A stretch of DNA of 64,000 nucleotides, from the NCBI GenBank assembly GCA_006176705.1, contig QRFJ01007186.1:35190-99189 (forward strand). The letters run 5' to 3'. This DNA is from Cocos nucifera (Eukaryota > Streptophyta > Magnoliopsida > Arecales > Arecaceae). Position numbers and translations under genes: made by a program. This document shows positions 1 to 11,966 of the stretch, piece after piece (position 1 is the first letter of the stretch; every line of letters begins with the position of its first letter). The notes below the pieces were generated by a model that saw only the letters and a program-made list of their open reading frames with translations, was not told where the DNA came from and did no database searches.

Positions 1-799
1 TACACATGCATGAAACCATGTGGATTCAAAAATCAAAAGATGTATCAGTGGGATCGTGGGGACTCAAATTTAGGTTGAACAAGGTCTATTCTTTTAGAAG
101 GTTGGAAAGAAGAGGAGCTCGATACGCCTTGAGTTTATCGGAGGAATCAAGGTTGGCTCCATCTAAACTAGGAGCTTGGTGAACTAACTCTCTAATATAA
201 CCCCATGAAGGAAGATCTAATGATGGCAAGGTCGGGCAATGTACAAAAAAGAACTTTTTCTTCCAATTATGAATGAAAGAAGGGGCACCTTTCAATAACC
301 CCTTTTTATCGACCTGGATGAAAAAGTACCATCAATCCTTCATGAAAGGATGGCACTTGAAGGTATACAAATTCCTAAAAAGCAAAATGGTTGGTTGGAC
401 TTCGGTCAACCGACAGAGGGAGAGGAAACATATGACGACCCGAAAGGAGGTCGGTATGATAGATGCGAAGAAGATGTTTAAAAATTGGAAGAGGGCAACT
501 ACAAATGAGGGCAGCGAGAGTCTAAGCCCGACATGCAAAGCTTCTAAGTATAAACAAAACTGGTCGATCGGAGGAGAGCTGATCCAGTCGTCGAAGCTAG
601 GGAGTTTAAGGTCATATTCTGGAGGGATTCCGTATTGGATTTGGATCAGAGAAAGTTCATCCACGGATGGGATGGTGCCTGGAGCAAAAGATGAACGGGA
701 CATGTTCCTGGGTTCTACCTCGACTAGAGGTGAAGAGTTAAAGAAGGTCGGTCCGGATGAGCCCCATGAATCGATGGAGTGGGAGTTTTTGAAAGACAT
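1..799 (-). pseudogene. Antisense ORF of gypsy A, exon 1 (Transposase_28-like), broken
   Basis: Minus-strand reading starts at an ATG at 797-799 (MSFKNSHS...) and runs to the window edge. It matches the aORFs of copies B, C and D: a leader rich in Ser/Pro, then a block containing IQYGIPPEYDL, CLYLEALHVGLRL, LFRNLYTFK and SFIHNWKKKFFFVHCP. This pattern resembles the plant 'putative gypsy type transposon' domain (Transposase_28). The role of that domain is unknown. In-frame stops follow FMKD (a Trp codon turned to TGA in a conserved KDWWYFF context, near 332) and LLKE (near 86). The GT that begins intron 1 in copies B and C is AT here (ACTG then ATACAT). It keeps an Arg codon where B, C and D share a stop. 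Confidence 0.7.
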
Positions 800-834
800 T
801 CAGATCGAGATTAAGCCCCAAGAAAACCCTTCCA

Positions 835-880
835 ATATATATATATATATAAGAAAAATGTATATATATATATATATATA
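835..880. repeat. (TA)n microsatellite
   Basis: Two runs of alternating TA are separated by AAGAAAAATG. The run lies just upstream of the aORF A start codon and is not present at that place in copies B-D, so it is probably a local expansion. Confidence 0.9.
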
Positions 881-1141
881 AGAAAAATGCAGGGCAAAGG
901 TTGCCACCAAAAAATCAAGAAAGCAAGGAGCCAGCATGAATAACCTAAGAGAAGGGTTAGAAAACTAACCTAAACTGTCCAGGGAGAATGAAAGGATGAT
1001 GGATGCGATGAGGACCAATCGAAAGAGTGTTCGAAGCTTAGGAAGGCGAGAGAAGGTTAAGACTCTTGGAAAGAAGATGGATGGAGGCTAAAGGAAGGAG
1101 AAGACTCGAGCAGGAATGACTTCCGAACAATAGGAAAAGAT

Positions 1142-1149
1142 CTTAAATA
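1142..1149 (-). promoter_or_regulatory. Conserved TATA-like box of aORF A
   Basis: On the minus strand this reads TATTTAAG in the context GGCTATTTAAG, about 340 bases before the aORF start codon. The same octamer in the same context lies upstream of the aORF in copies B (22668), C (44796) and D (56361). Conservation in four copies makes it a fair candidate core promoter for antisense transcription. There is no direct evidence of transcription. Confidence 0.5.
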
Positions 1150-1445
1150 GCCAGAGGTAACCCGAGGCAGTTATGATTGCGGATCGACTTCGGCCGGTCA
1201 GTGTACGCCATGTGTCCCACTCATCTTGACAGAGGAGCGGCGACGGGCGGGGTCTTTATGGGACCATACTTAGGGCAGAGTTTCGGTGGGAGATTCAAAT
1301 AGCCATCTTTTCGAACTCATTTTTAACTTAGAAAGCTTTGGTGCCAGCATGGTAAACATCGAAATGTCTCATCCTGACAAGTGCAGGAACCTATGATCAG
1401 ACCTTGACAGTCGCATTTTTCTTCCTTCCTTCAAATTTCAAACTC

Positions 1446-1462
1446 AGGAGTAGGGGGACTAT
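1446..1462 (+). other. Polypurine tract of gypsy A
   Basis: A purine run containing GGAGTAGGGGGACT directly precedes the LTR start TGTTGGGG. This is the place where plus-strand DNA synthesis is primed in LTR retrotransposons. The same G-rich tract precedes the LTR of copies B, C and D. Confidence 0.7.
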
Positions 1463-2273
1463 TGTTGGGGATAAACCCCACTCCCACCGAAGTCCAGTCT
1501 GATGCTTAGCCTAATATAACTGGTAATCACAAAAGAGCCATGCCGAACTCCTTCCAAACTCCTCCAACAGTCGAACTCTTTCCAGACTCCTCCAGCAGCT
1601 GAACCCCTTTTGGACTCCTCCAACAGCCGAACTCCTTCTAGACTCCTTCAGTGGCCGAACCCCTTTCGGACTCCTTCAGCAGTCGAACTTCTTTCGGACT
1701 CCTCTAATAGCTGAACCCTTTGCGGACTCCTCTAATGGCTAAACTCCTTACAGTCATCCAGGAAGGTCTCCGCATGAGTACGGTCCCATACACGGCATGA
1801 ACCGATCCACACCCAGACTATCTTAGAGGAGTCCAAACTCCTCTAGAATTGATATAGCTCAAAGGTCATCACCAACTGACGCCTACCCCTCCGAACTTTG
1901 ACTATCAAATCTCAAATGGACTGGCACCTCGCGACAACAGACACTATCCTCCATAACAAACTCTACATGGCCCCGAGCGGCTCACTACCTAATAGTTACG
2001 GCTGTTACTATCAGTTTGTTACGGGCTCCCTCTATGAAAGGGACCCTCCAGATATATTTTCTCTAGGCTCTTTTCTTCTTCCCAAAACTCTGCTGAATTC
2101 TTTCTCGAGCACTCTATTTCTGTTGGCCAAAAAAGCTAACTTGACCGTTGGAGGGTCTTGTTAGAGCCACCACCCTGGGCTTTGGACGAGACTTATTTTG
2201 CAGGTCACCGGTGGTGACCTCATCTCCTTCAACTCCAGCACTTCTCCGGCAGCAACCAGATTTCACACCAATA
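1463..2273 (+). repeat. 3' LTR of gypsy A (internally deleted)
   Basis: The LTR starts TGTTGGGG after the purine tract and ends CACACCAATA. The same ends appear in the related LTRs at 3131-4277, 21225-22353, 43653-44479 and 54890-56045. At about 810 bp it is shorter than the 1.13-1.15 kb copies, so it has lost some 300 bp. The right ends of this LTR and of 3131-4277 align along CTCTATTTCTGTTGGCC and the following AACTTGACC. Confidence 0.8.
1542..1737 (+). repeat. 28-bp minisatellite in the LTR, 7 units
   Basis: Seven consecutive units of exactly 28 bp follow the pattern GCCGAACTCC..GGACTCCTCCA, each with a few substitutions. Related, less regular arrays lie in the other copies of this LTR (for example 55500-55960 on the opposite strand). 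Array length therefore contributes to LTR length variation. Confidence 0.85.
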
Positions 2274-3130
2274 GCAACAATTAATCTAATTTTTTTCTAA
2301 AATTTTCATGAGAGAAAGAGGATCTAATTATGCACCAAATATCTAAAATTCATGCCAAAAAGGTTTGAGGAGGTGCCCAAGAGTTAGGCACTCCAATCTT
2401 TATTATCCTATTTGCACTCTCTATCTAGGTACTTGACCTAGACAATGACTATTCTCTAACTCTCTATTTAAAGATAGTTAAGTCACAAAATTTTAAAATG
2501 TTTTAGATCTGAGAGAGAGAGCTTGGGTGTTGAGTCCCTAGGCATATCAGGTTCGAGGGCATAGGATTTTGTTGAGGTACAAATTATTGTGCCTAGGTGA
2601 GAGGAAAGGGCCTAGAGAAGAAGGGTCTTCTCTAGGGTTTTTATTTCAGATTTTCTTCCACCAATTTTTGAGAGAAGAACATGGGAAGAAGGCTTCCTCC
2701 AGATCCTCCCTTCTCTCCCTTTGATGCTCGAAGAGTTCAAGTTAATTGAAGAAGGAGATTCGACATTAACTATTGACAAAGAATCAATGCAGTGCTAGCA
2801 CATTGTGCTGATTTCTTGATTACTGGACTTTAGATCATGATCGGGGCTTCGTGTGGACTTCTCATAGGGGCTAGATGTGTATGCGGCTAAAAGTAACATT
2901 CTCAACCTTCGATAATAAAGTGGACATCTAAATCCACAAAAAAGGTAATGGGATTTGATCTCAATTGTACACTATATTAGATCTACTTTTCTTATTTGAT
3001 GTTGATATGATCAACATCATGGTTTTGTATTTTATTTAATTTTCAGATTTATATGCATGCTTTAATCATATCATTAGTGTTGGATGTAAAATAGCTTCTG
3101 TTGAAGTTTGGATGACCTATAATGTATATA
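2274..3130 (+). mobile_element. Copia LTR fragment, plus orientation
   Basis: No coding sequence is visible. The stretch resembles, on the opposite strand, the copia LTRs at 5190-6467 and 42556-43652: shared pieces include a gene-leader-like pattern with GAAGAAGGGTCTTCTC, a segment around GCTAGCACATTGTGCTGAT, and an end rich in TGATATGATCAACATCATG. It is read as part of a third copia LTR family. Both ends look truncated by neighbouring gypsy insertions, and the borders are approximate. Confidence 0.55.
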
Positions 3131-4277
3131 TGTTGGACGACCATCTCAACCATGATCAGCAACCCTCCAATGAATGCAGAACTCATCAAAGACATGATGA
3201 ACTACGTTCAGCCAAACATGAACAATGAAGGGAGTTGTTAACTGACTCTGGTCCTTGTATTAGTATAACAACATTGAATATTAAATTCCAGCACCGTCCG
3301 ACTTTGTTTATGGTAGACCTTTAGAGCAGTCGAATTCCTTCGTGGTAGATAGTATATCTCATCAACCTTATGTCAGGAACTCCATCCAGCCGAGTTCTTC
3401 TCCAGTCAAATTTCATTCTGACTGAACTTCTTTTCTCTACTTTATTGATAGTGGCCGATCTTGAAAGTGGCCAAGTTCCTTCATCCCTATCTAGCAATTG
3501 TAGATCTAGCCAGCTTATATTATGCATATTGGTTGGGCGAGTATGAACAACAAAAGGATCTCATCATAGATAGTGAATCTCAGCACTCCTTCAATCCAAA
3601 CACCAGGCTGACCTTGAGTATTAGCAAAAATTCCTCCAGAAGGTAGGATTATGATTCTAATCGAAGGATCCATCATCTTCTCCAACTTCTAATATATAAT
3701 AGTTGTCCTCTCTTGGCCGACATTAAAGATGGCCGAACTCCTCAAGACTGTCACAGACAGCACAAATAGACTTAACCGATTGCAAGTTTGCCATTTGATT
3801 ATCTAATAGCCAATCTTCAAGTTTTGCTCTACAATCAGACTTTGAGTTTTTCTTCCTAGCATGAACAGCTTACCAATGAATGTAGAAGTCTCTGACCTCT
3901 TATCCAAACTCCAATAAATTAACTCCAACCGCCTATAGGTCACAAGAAATGATAGCCCACTCTCCGTAATGAACTCCACGTGGCCCGAATGGCCTACTAA
4001 CATTCTATTATAACTGGAATTTTTGTTTTATTAGGAGCTCCACCTATATAAGGGATCCTTCGGATACGTTTCCTTCTCTATGTATTAAGCTCTCCTCTCT
4101 GCTTTGAATTCTCTTAAATACTCTATTCTTGTTGGCTAGAGAACTAACTTGACCATCGAAGGATCCTACCGGAGGCACCCACCTCTAGTTTGAACTTCAT
4201 CTTGCAAGTCTCGTCGGTGTCCTCATCTTCTCTAGCCCTAGTGAGCTCCGACGTCAGCACCATTTTTTGCACCAATA
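3131..4277 (+). repeat. 5' LTR of a second plus-strand gypsy element
   Basis: It is the same family as the LTR at 1463-2273: a TATATAAG box, the block CTCTATTCTTGTTGGC..AACTTGACC, and the end TTGCACCAATA. It is followed by a leader and the first codons of gag, so it acts as a 5' LTR. Its length of about 1.15 kb fits the full-size copies. The start at TGTTGGACGACC is the best TG that gives that length and is uncertain by tens of bases. Confidence 0.65.
4045..4052 (+). promoter_or_regulatory. LTR TATA box
   Basis: TATATAAG in the context CACCTATATAAGGGATCC lies about 230 bp before the LTR end, which is a plausible place for the gag-pol promoter. The other LTRs of the family keep TATAAAAG (B at 21458-21465 and D at 55123-55130, both minus strand) or TATATAAAG (C at 43880-43888). 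The LTR at 1463 has lost it (TATGAAAG). Confidence 0.6.
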
Positions 4278-4443
4278 GAATTAGTGCTAGAGGAAGGGAC
4301 TTACTGAGCCCTTATTCTTAAAAGAGTACCAAGTCGAGTTCATCCTCTTCCTCGCTTTTACTATTTTTTTTGATATTTTCTTATTTCAGCAAGATGACAC
4401 CCAAGAAAGCTTCAACCCGACGATCCACCACCTCTGCTAGGTT
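4278..4443 (+). pseudogene. Gypsy leader and truncated gag start
   Basis: After the LTR comes GAATTAGTGCTAGAGGAAGGG, a leader with a pyrimidine-rich run, and an ATG at 4393 reading M-T-P-K-K-A-S-T-R-R-S. The gag of gypsy B begins with a similar peptide (M-P-S-R-K-A-S-T-Q-R-S) at 40601. After about 17 codons the sequence changes abruptly at 4443 to a copia leader, so the rest of gag-pol is gone. No PBS with a TGG start is obvious right after the LTR. Confidence 0.6.
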
Positions 4444-6467
4444 TATGGAACCTCAGAACTAATTTTTGACTTAATCATTTAAAATATTTTCAAATTGGTA
4501 AATAATTTACATGAATCATATTCAATATATGGTTTTAGATCTGATTTATTTTAGTATTTTGATCATATCCTAGGATTTCAAATCTAGATTTTTGTAGAAA
4601 GTAAGTTCTCAATTTAAATTTTATAAAATAAATATATCATATATATTCTAGATTCAAAATAAAAGATACATATTGATATATGCAATAATAGGATCTAAAT
4701 TTAAATACAAAACACATCATATGGATCAGATCATAAATTATTTAAAATTAGATTTAAAATTTAAAAATAAATCATAAATTACTTTAGATCTTATCTAACA
4801 TATTTATGATTAGGTTATTCAGGTCAACACATACTAGGACAACCTCTTCACTGTAAGGGATAAACCTTACAGTAGGACAACCTTATAATCAGTATGTCCG
4901 ATCTGATATTATTTAGATCTAATCTAAATAATTTAAAATATATCTAACATTCAATTAATTTTCAATTTAAAATCAAAGAATAAATCATAAAATTATTTAA
5001 ATGATATCTAACTTATTCATGATTTATATAGATCAACACATACCAAGAAAACCTCTCCACTATAAGGGGTAAACCTTATAGCAGGATAACCATAAAATCA
5101 ATATGTAAGATCTATAAAATTTTATTTTTAGATTTAATTTAATATAAATATAATTATGTTATAAATGAACCTAGATGCTCTGATACCATTGATGAAAAAT
5201 ATACAGGATTTCATGCATGAATTTTAAAACTTTTTTGAAATGTAATGCAACAGAAGTTATAAATTAAATCATTTAATCTACAAATGCATGTAATCATATT
5301 ACTAAATACTACAACTAGGATCTATAACATGTCATAATGCATTATCAAATTAGAAAATAAAAAAATTTAGTATTGATCAAATCAATATCCTAGATCTAGA
5401 ATGATTCCAGATCTAAAACTTAGATCATATCTATGTAAAGAAGAGATCAGATCTCTTACCTTTGCACGGGTCGAGAATCCTGTGGTTGATTTTTGTTATT
5501 GCCTTTGGAGCCACACACACGTTTGACCTTTACAGGTGATCCACACGAGGCTATAATATAATCGAAGGTTCATCGAACGAAAATCCGCTCGAAGTGCCAG
5601 CTTCTTACGGATCCCTCTGGATGGTTAATCTAAAATTTATTCTTTGGATCTCTTGGATACTCCAAGAGATGAAGAATATGAGAAGAAATAATGAAGAAAT
5701 TTAATATTTGAATCTCCCAAAAATTAGAAATAAAATACAATAGAAAAGGGTTCTAAGAGAAGATAAATCTTCTCTTTCTAGACATCGACGATTGATGTCC
5801 TAAAAACATCCTTATGCTAGGACAAGGGATGACCTTCTCCCTTTGACTTTTCTCATGTTTCTAGATTTCACACTCACTGATTTTTCTCAAAGAAAAATCT
5901 TACAAAATATGGAGAAGAACGGTTCTCAAATAAACTCTAAGAGAAGACCTTCTTCTCTTCTTCATCTCTCATTTGGACATGATTAGATCATGTCCAAAAA
6001 GTTCGCTATGCCCAACACCTTGGAACACAAATCCGCACACCGTCTTCCTCTCTCTCTTATATTTCTATAATATAAAAATTACATAAAATAAATAAGAGAA
6101 AAGTACTTAAAAGAAAAATAAAGAGAAGACAATCTTCTCTTACCTTTGTTCCTTCAAGACATTAAAATTTGATGTCTTGATGAAGACCTTTTGTTCAAGG
6201 AACTTGGTGCCCCAAACCTTCATGCCTTCTCCTCCTTTCCTTCAAGTTTTTTTCATAATTTTCTTGGATTTTTCACATCTAAAAATATCTTATAAGAGGT
6301 GCCCCAATTAGATAAGGAAGACTTGGTCAAACATAGTCTTATATGGACTCTAGGGAGGAGTTTTGGAAGACGTCCAACTCTTGGACACCTCTCACCTTAT
6401 TTTTTAGGTGTGAAGATTAATAAATCATGTGCAAAACCAAGGAAAATAAGTGCATAAAACAAAAAGA
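4444..6467 (-). mobile_element. Copia fragment: leader, PBS and 5' LTR (minus strand)
   Basis: 4444-5176 is AT-rich untranslated leader. It matches the leader at about 41800-42540, including a recurring block (CTATAAGGGGTAAACCTTA near 5070 and again near 4860). It ends in a Met-tRNA type PBS at 5177-5188 and continues as an LTR from 5190. No gag-pol is present, having been lost at the 4443 junction. The LTR is cut at 6467 by the next copia family. There is no coding potential. Confidence 0.7.
5177..5188 (-). other. Copia primer-binding site
   Basis: Read on the minus strand this is TGGTATCAGAGC, complementary to the 3' end of initiator tRNA-Met, the usual primer of plant Ty1/copia elements. 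The LTR starts two bases to the right at 5190. Confidence 0.8.
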
Positions 6468-9074
6468 TGAAGGATAAAATTGGATTTTCCTACCATAGGA
6501 TGCATCTGATCGGATCAAACTTGCAGTAAAATAATTTTAAAAATTTTCTATGATCTAATCAGATCTAAGAGTTCTCAGATCTAATTAGATTGATCTAAAA
6601 TTAGAAGTAAAAAAATTAAATATTATGATAACAGTTATCACCTAATCAGATAAACCGTTTACCCATTGTGATGATCTGACAACTGATCCAAGGTTCTGAT
6701 TGAGCCACGCACGCGCTTGACCTCTAATGATATCCACTCAGGTCAGATATGGAAGTCTCCTCCTTCTAGATCTGATCTCCAAAGATCAGATCTGATGTCT
6801 TCCCATAGAGCCTTCAAAATGAACTCTGAAGGTTGTGCATTCATGTCACGAACACCATCATCTCTCGCTGATCTTTGTGCCAATGGGACTTGATCTTTGC
6901 TTGCAGGTTTTGTCCAACTCTTGGGCGTGGAGAAGGGGGAGAGGGTCAGATGAAAAAGGCATGGAGATGAAGATTTTGATAGGGCTTCACCGTAGAAAAA
7001 TTATGGAGCACAAAAGCTTGCGCAGGGCCCTATTTATAGACCTAGTCAAGAGTCCCTTTGCATATAACTTTGAACAGGTCAAAGTTTAACATGCAGAAGG
7101 ACTCCTCCATGATCTCCATGCCCCACACCCCCTTTTTCTCAGATTTTTGTTGCACAAAAATGAAGGGAAATGGCATGGAACAATTTGGGATATGGTTAAG
7201 TTGGTGCACAACTCTTATCTCCTAAGAGTTTGAACTATTCAAACTTTTGATCCATTCAAACATGATTTGAATGGGACACTGTCATACATATCCATATGAG
7301 ATGCATGGTAAAATGGGGAGTGTGCCCCTTATTCCCGACATAAATCCCATGTGGACGTGTGCCCTCAGATAAATTCTAGGTGGCGCATGCCATATCTCTT
7401 CTTTCCGGCATACTGGGTCAACATTTGACCCTTGTGCTATCCCATCTTATGGGATTAAAACATAACCTTTTCAAGTCTCATCTAATGAATTTATGTTAAG
7501 TCATAATCAAGTTAGAACAATCCTTGATCAGTCCAGGACACAATCCAGTTAGATCAAGAAAAATCCATCTAGAATTTTTGAGAGAAGCTTGTCCAAATCT
7601 TATTTCATGATTTTAGGACAAGCCCTAATATGGCAAAGACAACTCTTGTCTTGTTTCCATCTTATGGGATTTAGGACAAGTCTTGATTAGGCCAGGAGAA
7701 GGTCCAGTCAGATCAAGATAAATCCCTATAGAGTTTTCGGATAAGCATTGTCCAAAATGTTTCAAAAATTACCAGGTCTTGTCCTATTTCCATTTGATGG
7801 ATTTGGACAAGCCTAGATTAGGTTAGGACAAGACTTTTCTGACTTGGACAAGTTCCAACCAGATTAGGACAAACCTATACAAGGCTCCTGGATGAGCCAA
7901 ATCCAATTTGGCTCAGTTGAGATGACCTAGAAAGACTATAGAAGGAGAATGTTAGGCACAATCGTGTGCTAGCACGATTTTCTTGAACCTAATTGGATCT
8001 AATTCAAATCAATCGAACCGAATTTGCTCAATTGAGGACATCCAGATCTAAACCCTTATTTGTGTGACCCAGTTAGGTTCAATTTTGTATGGTAATGGAA
8101 CATGTCATGATCTCCATCATCGACATCATCAAAACATCTTTTGATGGATCAGAACTCTTCCGATTCACTCAATTAAAATCATCAATCATCAAGATAATTC
8201 TAATTGATCCTAAATCCACCAGTGACATCTAGCAGTGTATGCTGGCAATCCATCAAAATTGAATAGCGAACCTCTTGGTGCAGCTACCTGTGTGATTGGG
8301 TTCTTCTATCATGAGCCCCGACGAAATTAGGGTTAAGGTAAACTCGTCAAATCCAACACCCATCATATGAATGAATCATTCGATTCGAGTCCGATGTGAA
8401 ATTCTAATAGAAACTTCTTTCTATTATTTTATACTACCATGGCCATGGGTTTTAGGACTCGATCTTATGATCATCATAGGACTACTCCTCTATCGAGGTT
8501 GATAGATCCCATCTTGGTGCAATCCAATTCCTACAATGAACATGCTATATAGCCAACATATACCTCAGGATTTCAAATGGCTAGGAGATCGACTTATGGT
8601 ATAGTCAAACTTTAACATCTTCAAGGTGAACTGCTGATGCACCTCAGATCAAAGAACTTGAGACATACTACAGCATCGAGCTAGTCATCGACGAGAAGGT
8701 AGGCTCCCTTATGACTGCTTAAGGTGATCATGCTCAGTGCCCTCATTCTCTAACGAGTACCTATACTCTTGCTCCGGTGTCCCCACACCATAGACTCAAG
8801 ACTCATAGCAATCGTATATCGATCTTCCAGATCAATCACCATCCTCGTGATAATCCTACAATTAGGAGCAATTTATGAGTTAGTTATGATAACACATGTC
8901 TTAAATTGTCAACCCTTGAGAATATATATTATCATGCCTATTAACTCAATGGATGTATCACCGACACTTTATATACAATGTGATAGAATAAATAACCCTT
9001 TAATTAATTTTTAAGTCAAAATTATGAAAATGCCTCTAGAAGGTATTTAACAAGTGTTAGCCAATCTGGCTTCT
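6468..9074 (-). repeat. Copia LTR L1 (about 2.6 kb)
   Basis: It starts TGAAGGATAAAATTGG on the plus strand and aligns along its length with L3 and with the LTR at 60044-62323. Landmarks include CCATGGCCATGG near 8440 and a block on ATCACCATCCTCGTGATGATCC. The right end stops at ..CTGGCTTCT, some 20 bp short of the true terminus, where it is fused to element leader sequence with a few bases of shared sequence (CTAATT). The LTR is long for copia, though BARE/Angela LTRs are also long. Confidence 0.8.
7031..7038 (-). promoter_or_regulatory. TATA box of the long copia LTR
   Basis: The minus strand reads TATAAATA in GTCTATAAATAGGGCCC, on the strand that would transcribe gag-pol. It is kept in L2 (10711-10718) and in the LTR at 60044 (60615-60622), and mutated to TATTAATA in L3 (17529-17536). 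Confidence 0.6.
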
Positions 9075-10135
9075 AATTAAGCTACCCACACCCGAACCCA
9101 TGATTTATGAAGGTGTCTTAGATATGAAAATTCATAAGTTTTAGATCTAATTAATTTTATAAACTTAATTCTTAATTAAGTTAAAGGGTTCAATAATAAG
9201 AAATGTATCAAAAAATCCTAGGATTTCAGGATCTAGGATTTTGTAGAAAAGTAAGTTTTTAATTTCTGATTAAGGGCAAACGTGCAGCACCCCTACACGC
9301 CATATGAGCACCCCATTGAATAAAAAGAAAGGGCCTTTAAATTCTTCTTTCTATTATGACTGGACAACCAAGGAGAATGCCTTAATTAGAAATATGAACT
9401 ATACTTAAAAACTATTAGATCTAAAGCATATATAACTGTTACATGATTTAAGATCTAATTTATACATGCTTTGCATACATCTCATGTATCAATTTTAATA
9501 TTTAAATTTATGTTTTAGATCTGATTATATCTAATGTAATATATAAAAGTAAAATTTTAAATGATCTAATCATAAAAAAATTTTAATCTAGACTACTCAT
9601 GGTATAGGTCTATGTAACTAGTCTAGACATGCATTGCATATATCATACATATGAAAATTTTAAATGTATCTCATGCATTTAGATCTAATTATATCTTATA
9701 TAATATCTAAAATTTAACTAATCTAATCACATAATCTTTAGAAAATTAAATGAATATTTCATAAAATTTTTGATCTAGACTATGAGATTAAACTAGAGAT
9801 CTAGCCTAGACATATGCTGCCTATATCATATATATTAAAATTTTAAATTAGATCTTATGTTTGAGATCTGATTACATCTAATGTAACATCTAAAACTTAA
9901 ATAATCAAATCATAAAAAATTAAATCAGATCTAATCTAAAACATATTTGAAAACTATCATGATATGGAACAACAGATCTAGACTAGAACATGCATTGTTT
10001 ATGCCTAACATATATATTTAAAACATGCAATTTTTAATTATAGATCTAATTACATCCTTTGTAACATCTGAAAATCAAATGATCAGATTATAAGAAATAA
10101 TTTTAGATCAATCTAAAGATAGATCTAGAAGCAGC
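9075..10135 (-). other. Copia leader without gag-pol (left unit)
   Basis: AT-rich untranslated sequence nearly identical in layout to the leader at 15890-16943 (both begin AGCTACCCACACCC and contain three diverged repeats with GATCTAATTACATCT). Here the whole gag-pol region is missing: L1 joins the leader directly at 9074. No ORF of note is present. Confidence 0.75.
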
Positions 10136-10153
10136 AACCTGGCTCTGATACCA
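10136..10153 (-). other. Copia primer-binding site, 18-nt match
   Basis: The minus strand reads TGGTATCAGAGCCAGGTT, a full complement of the plant initiator tRNA-Met 3' end as I know it. Two bases separate it from the start of L2. The sister site in front of L3 has decayed at two positions. Confidence 0.9.
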
Positions 10154-10155
10154 GT

Positions 10156-11966
10156 TGATGGACAAAACTAGGTTTTCCTGCAATATGATGCATCTGATTG
10201 AATCAGATTTACAGTAGAATAATTTTAAAAATTTTTTATGATCTAATCAAATTTGAGAGTTCTTAGATTTGATTATATTGATCTAAAATTAGAAGTAAAA
10301 TAAAAATAAAAATAGTGATGACAGTTATCATCTGCTCAGATAAACTGTTTACCCGTTGTGATGATCTGACGATTGATCTGAGGTTCTGATTGAGCAGCGC
10401 ACGCTTCCATCCTCTACCGATATCCACTCAGGTCAGATCTAAAAGTCTCCACCTTTTGGATCTGATCTCCAAAGATCAGATCTGATGTCTTCCCATAGAG
10501 CCTTCAAAATGAACTCCGAAGGCTGCGCGTTCGTCTTATGAACACCATCATCTCTCATTGATCTTCGTGCAAACGGGACTTGATCTTTGCTTGTCGGTTT
10601 TGTCCAACTCTTGGGCATAGAGAAGAGGGAGAGCATCAATGAGGAAGGCATGGAGATGAAGATTTTGGTAGGGCTTTGCCATAGAGAAATCAATAGCTTG
10701 CGTAGGGCCCTATTTATAGACCTAGTCAAGAGTTTCTTTGTATATAACTTTGAACAGATCAAAGTTTAACATGCAGAAGGACTCCTCCTTGATCTCCATG
10801 CCCCACACCTGCTTTTGCTCAAACTTTTGTGACACAAAAATGAAGGGAAATGGTGTGGAACAATTTGGGATAAGATTAAGTTGGCGCACAACTCTTATCT
10901 CCCAAGAGTTTGAACTATTCAAACTTTTGACCCATTCAAACTTGATATGAATGGGACACCTCCATACATATCCATATGGGGTGCACGGTCAAAAGGGGAG
11001 TGCACCCCTTATTCCTCACGTAAATTCCATATGGACCTGCACCCTCAGATAAATTCTAGGGGTTGCACACCATATCTCTTCTTTCCTGCATACTAGGTCA
11101 ACATTTAATCCTTGTTCTATTTCCATCTTATGGGATTAAGACAATCTTTTCAAGTCCCATCTAATGGATTTTTGTCGAGTCCTAATCAAGTTAGAACAAT
11201 CCTTGATCAGACCAAGACTCGATCTAGTTAGATCAAGAAAAATCCATCTAGAATTTTTGGGAGAGGCTTGTCCAAATTTTATTTCATGATTTTAAGACAA
11301 GCCCTAATATGGCAAAGACAACTCTTGTCTTGTTCTCATCTTATGGGATTTAGGACAAGTCTTGATTAGGCCAGGACAAGGTCCAATCAGATCAAGACAA
11401 ATTCCTATAGAGTTCCCAGATAAGCATTGTCAAAAAAAGTTTCACAAATTACCAGGTCTTGTCCTATTTCCATTTGATGGATTAGGACAAGTCTAGATTA
11501 GGTTAGGACAAGACTTTTCTGACCTGGATAATTTTCAGTCAGATTAGGACAAACCAATACAAGGCTCCTAGGTGAGCCAAATCCAATTTGGTCAGGCTCA
11601 GTGCTCTCATTCTCTAATGAGTATCTGTACTCTCGCTTCGATGTCTCCACACCATAGACTCAAGATTTATCTATCATAAGAAAGAGATCGTACACCGATC
11701 TTCTGGATCAATCACCATCCTCATGATGATCCTATGATCGGGAGAAATTTATGAGTTAATTATAATAACACATGCCTTAAATTCTTAACTCTCGAGAATA
11801 TATGTTATCACGCCTATTAACTCAATGGATGTATCATAGACACTTTTTATACAATGTGATAGAATAAATAATCTTTTAATTAATTTTAAGACAAAATTAT
11901 GAAAGTGCCCCTAGAAAGTATTTAGCAAGTGTTAGCCAATCTGGCTTCTTGGGCACACATCTAACA
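10156..11966 (-). repeat. Copia LTR L2, internally deleted
   Basis: It starts TGATGGACAAAACTAGG and ends CACACATCTAACA, the intact right terminus of the family (compare 62323). At 1.8 kb it lacks about 0.8 kb: at 11610 the text jumps from CCAATTTGG to TCAGGCTCAGTGC, skipping the section found at 7905-8735 in L1. It serves as the shared LTR of the tandem complex. Confidence 0.8.

Larger units (their letters stand above)
1..2273 (+). mobile_element. Ty3/gypsy element A (Tat type), 3' portion
   Basis: This is the right-hand end of a plus-strand gypsy element whose gag-pol would lie left of the window. The order is antisense ORF (minus strand), its upstream region, a purine-rich tract and a 3' LTR. 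The same order, inverted, occurs in copies B, C and D further along, which is how the unit was recognised. Only one LTR is present, so no target duplication can be checked. The 5 bases after the LTR (GCAAC) are the candidate right-hand duplication. Confidence 0.75.

Noticed and set aside
273..881. A 202-codon plus-strand open frame at the left end
   Set aside because: It overlaps the antisense ORF A on the other strand, has no recognisable motif and ends in TA-repeat translation (YIYIYI). It is a shadow frame.
8769..9014. 81-codon frame in L1
   Set aside because: It is LTR sequence. The equivalent in L3 has a different frame and in L2 it is broken.
10136..10153. Possible tRNA-Met gene fragment
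   Set aside because: Only the 3'-end complement is present, adjacent to an LTR start. It is a retrotransposon PBS, and no cloverleaf can be built.
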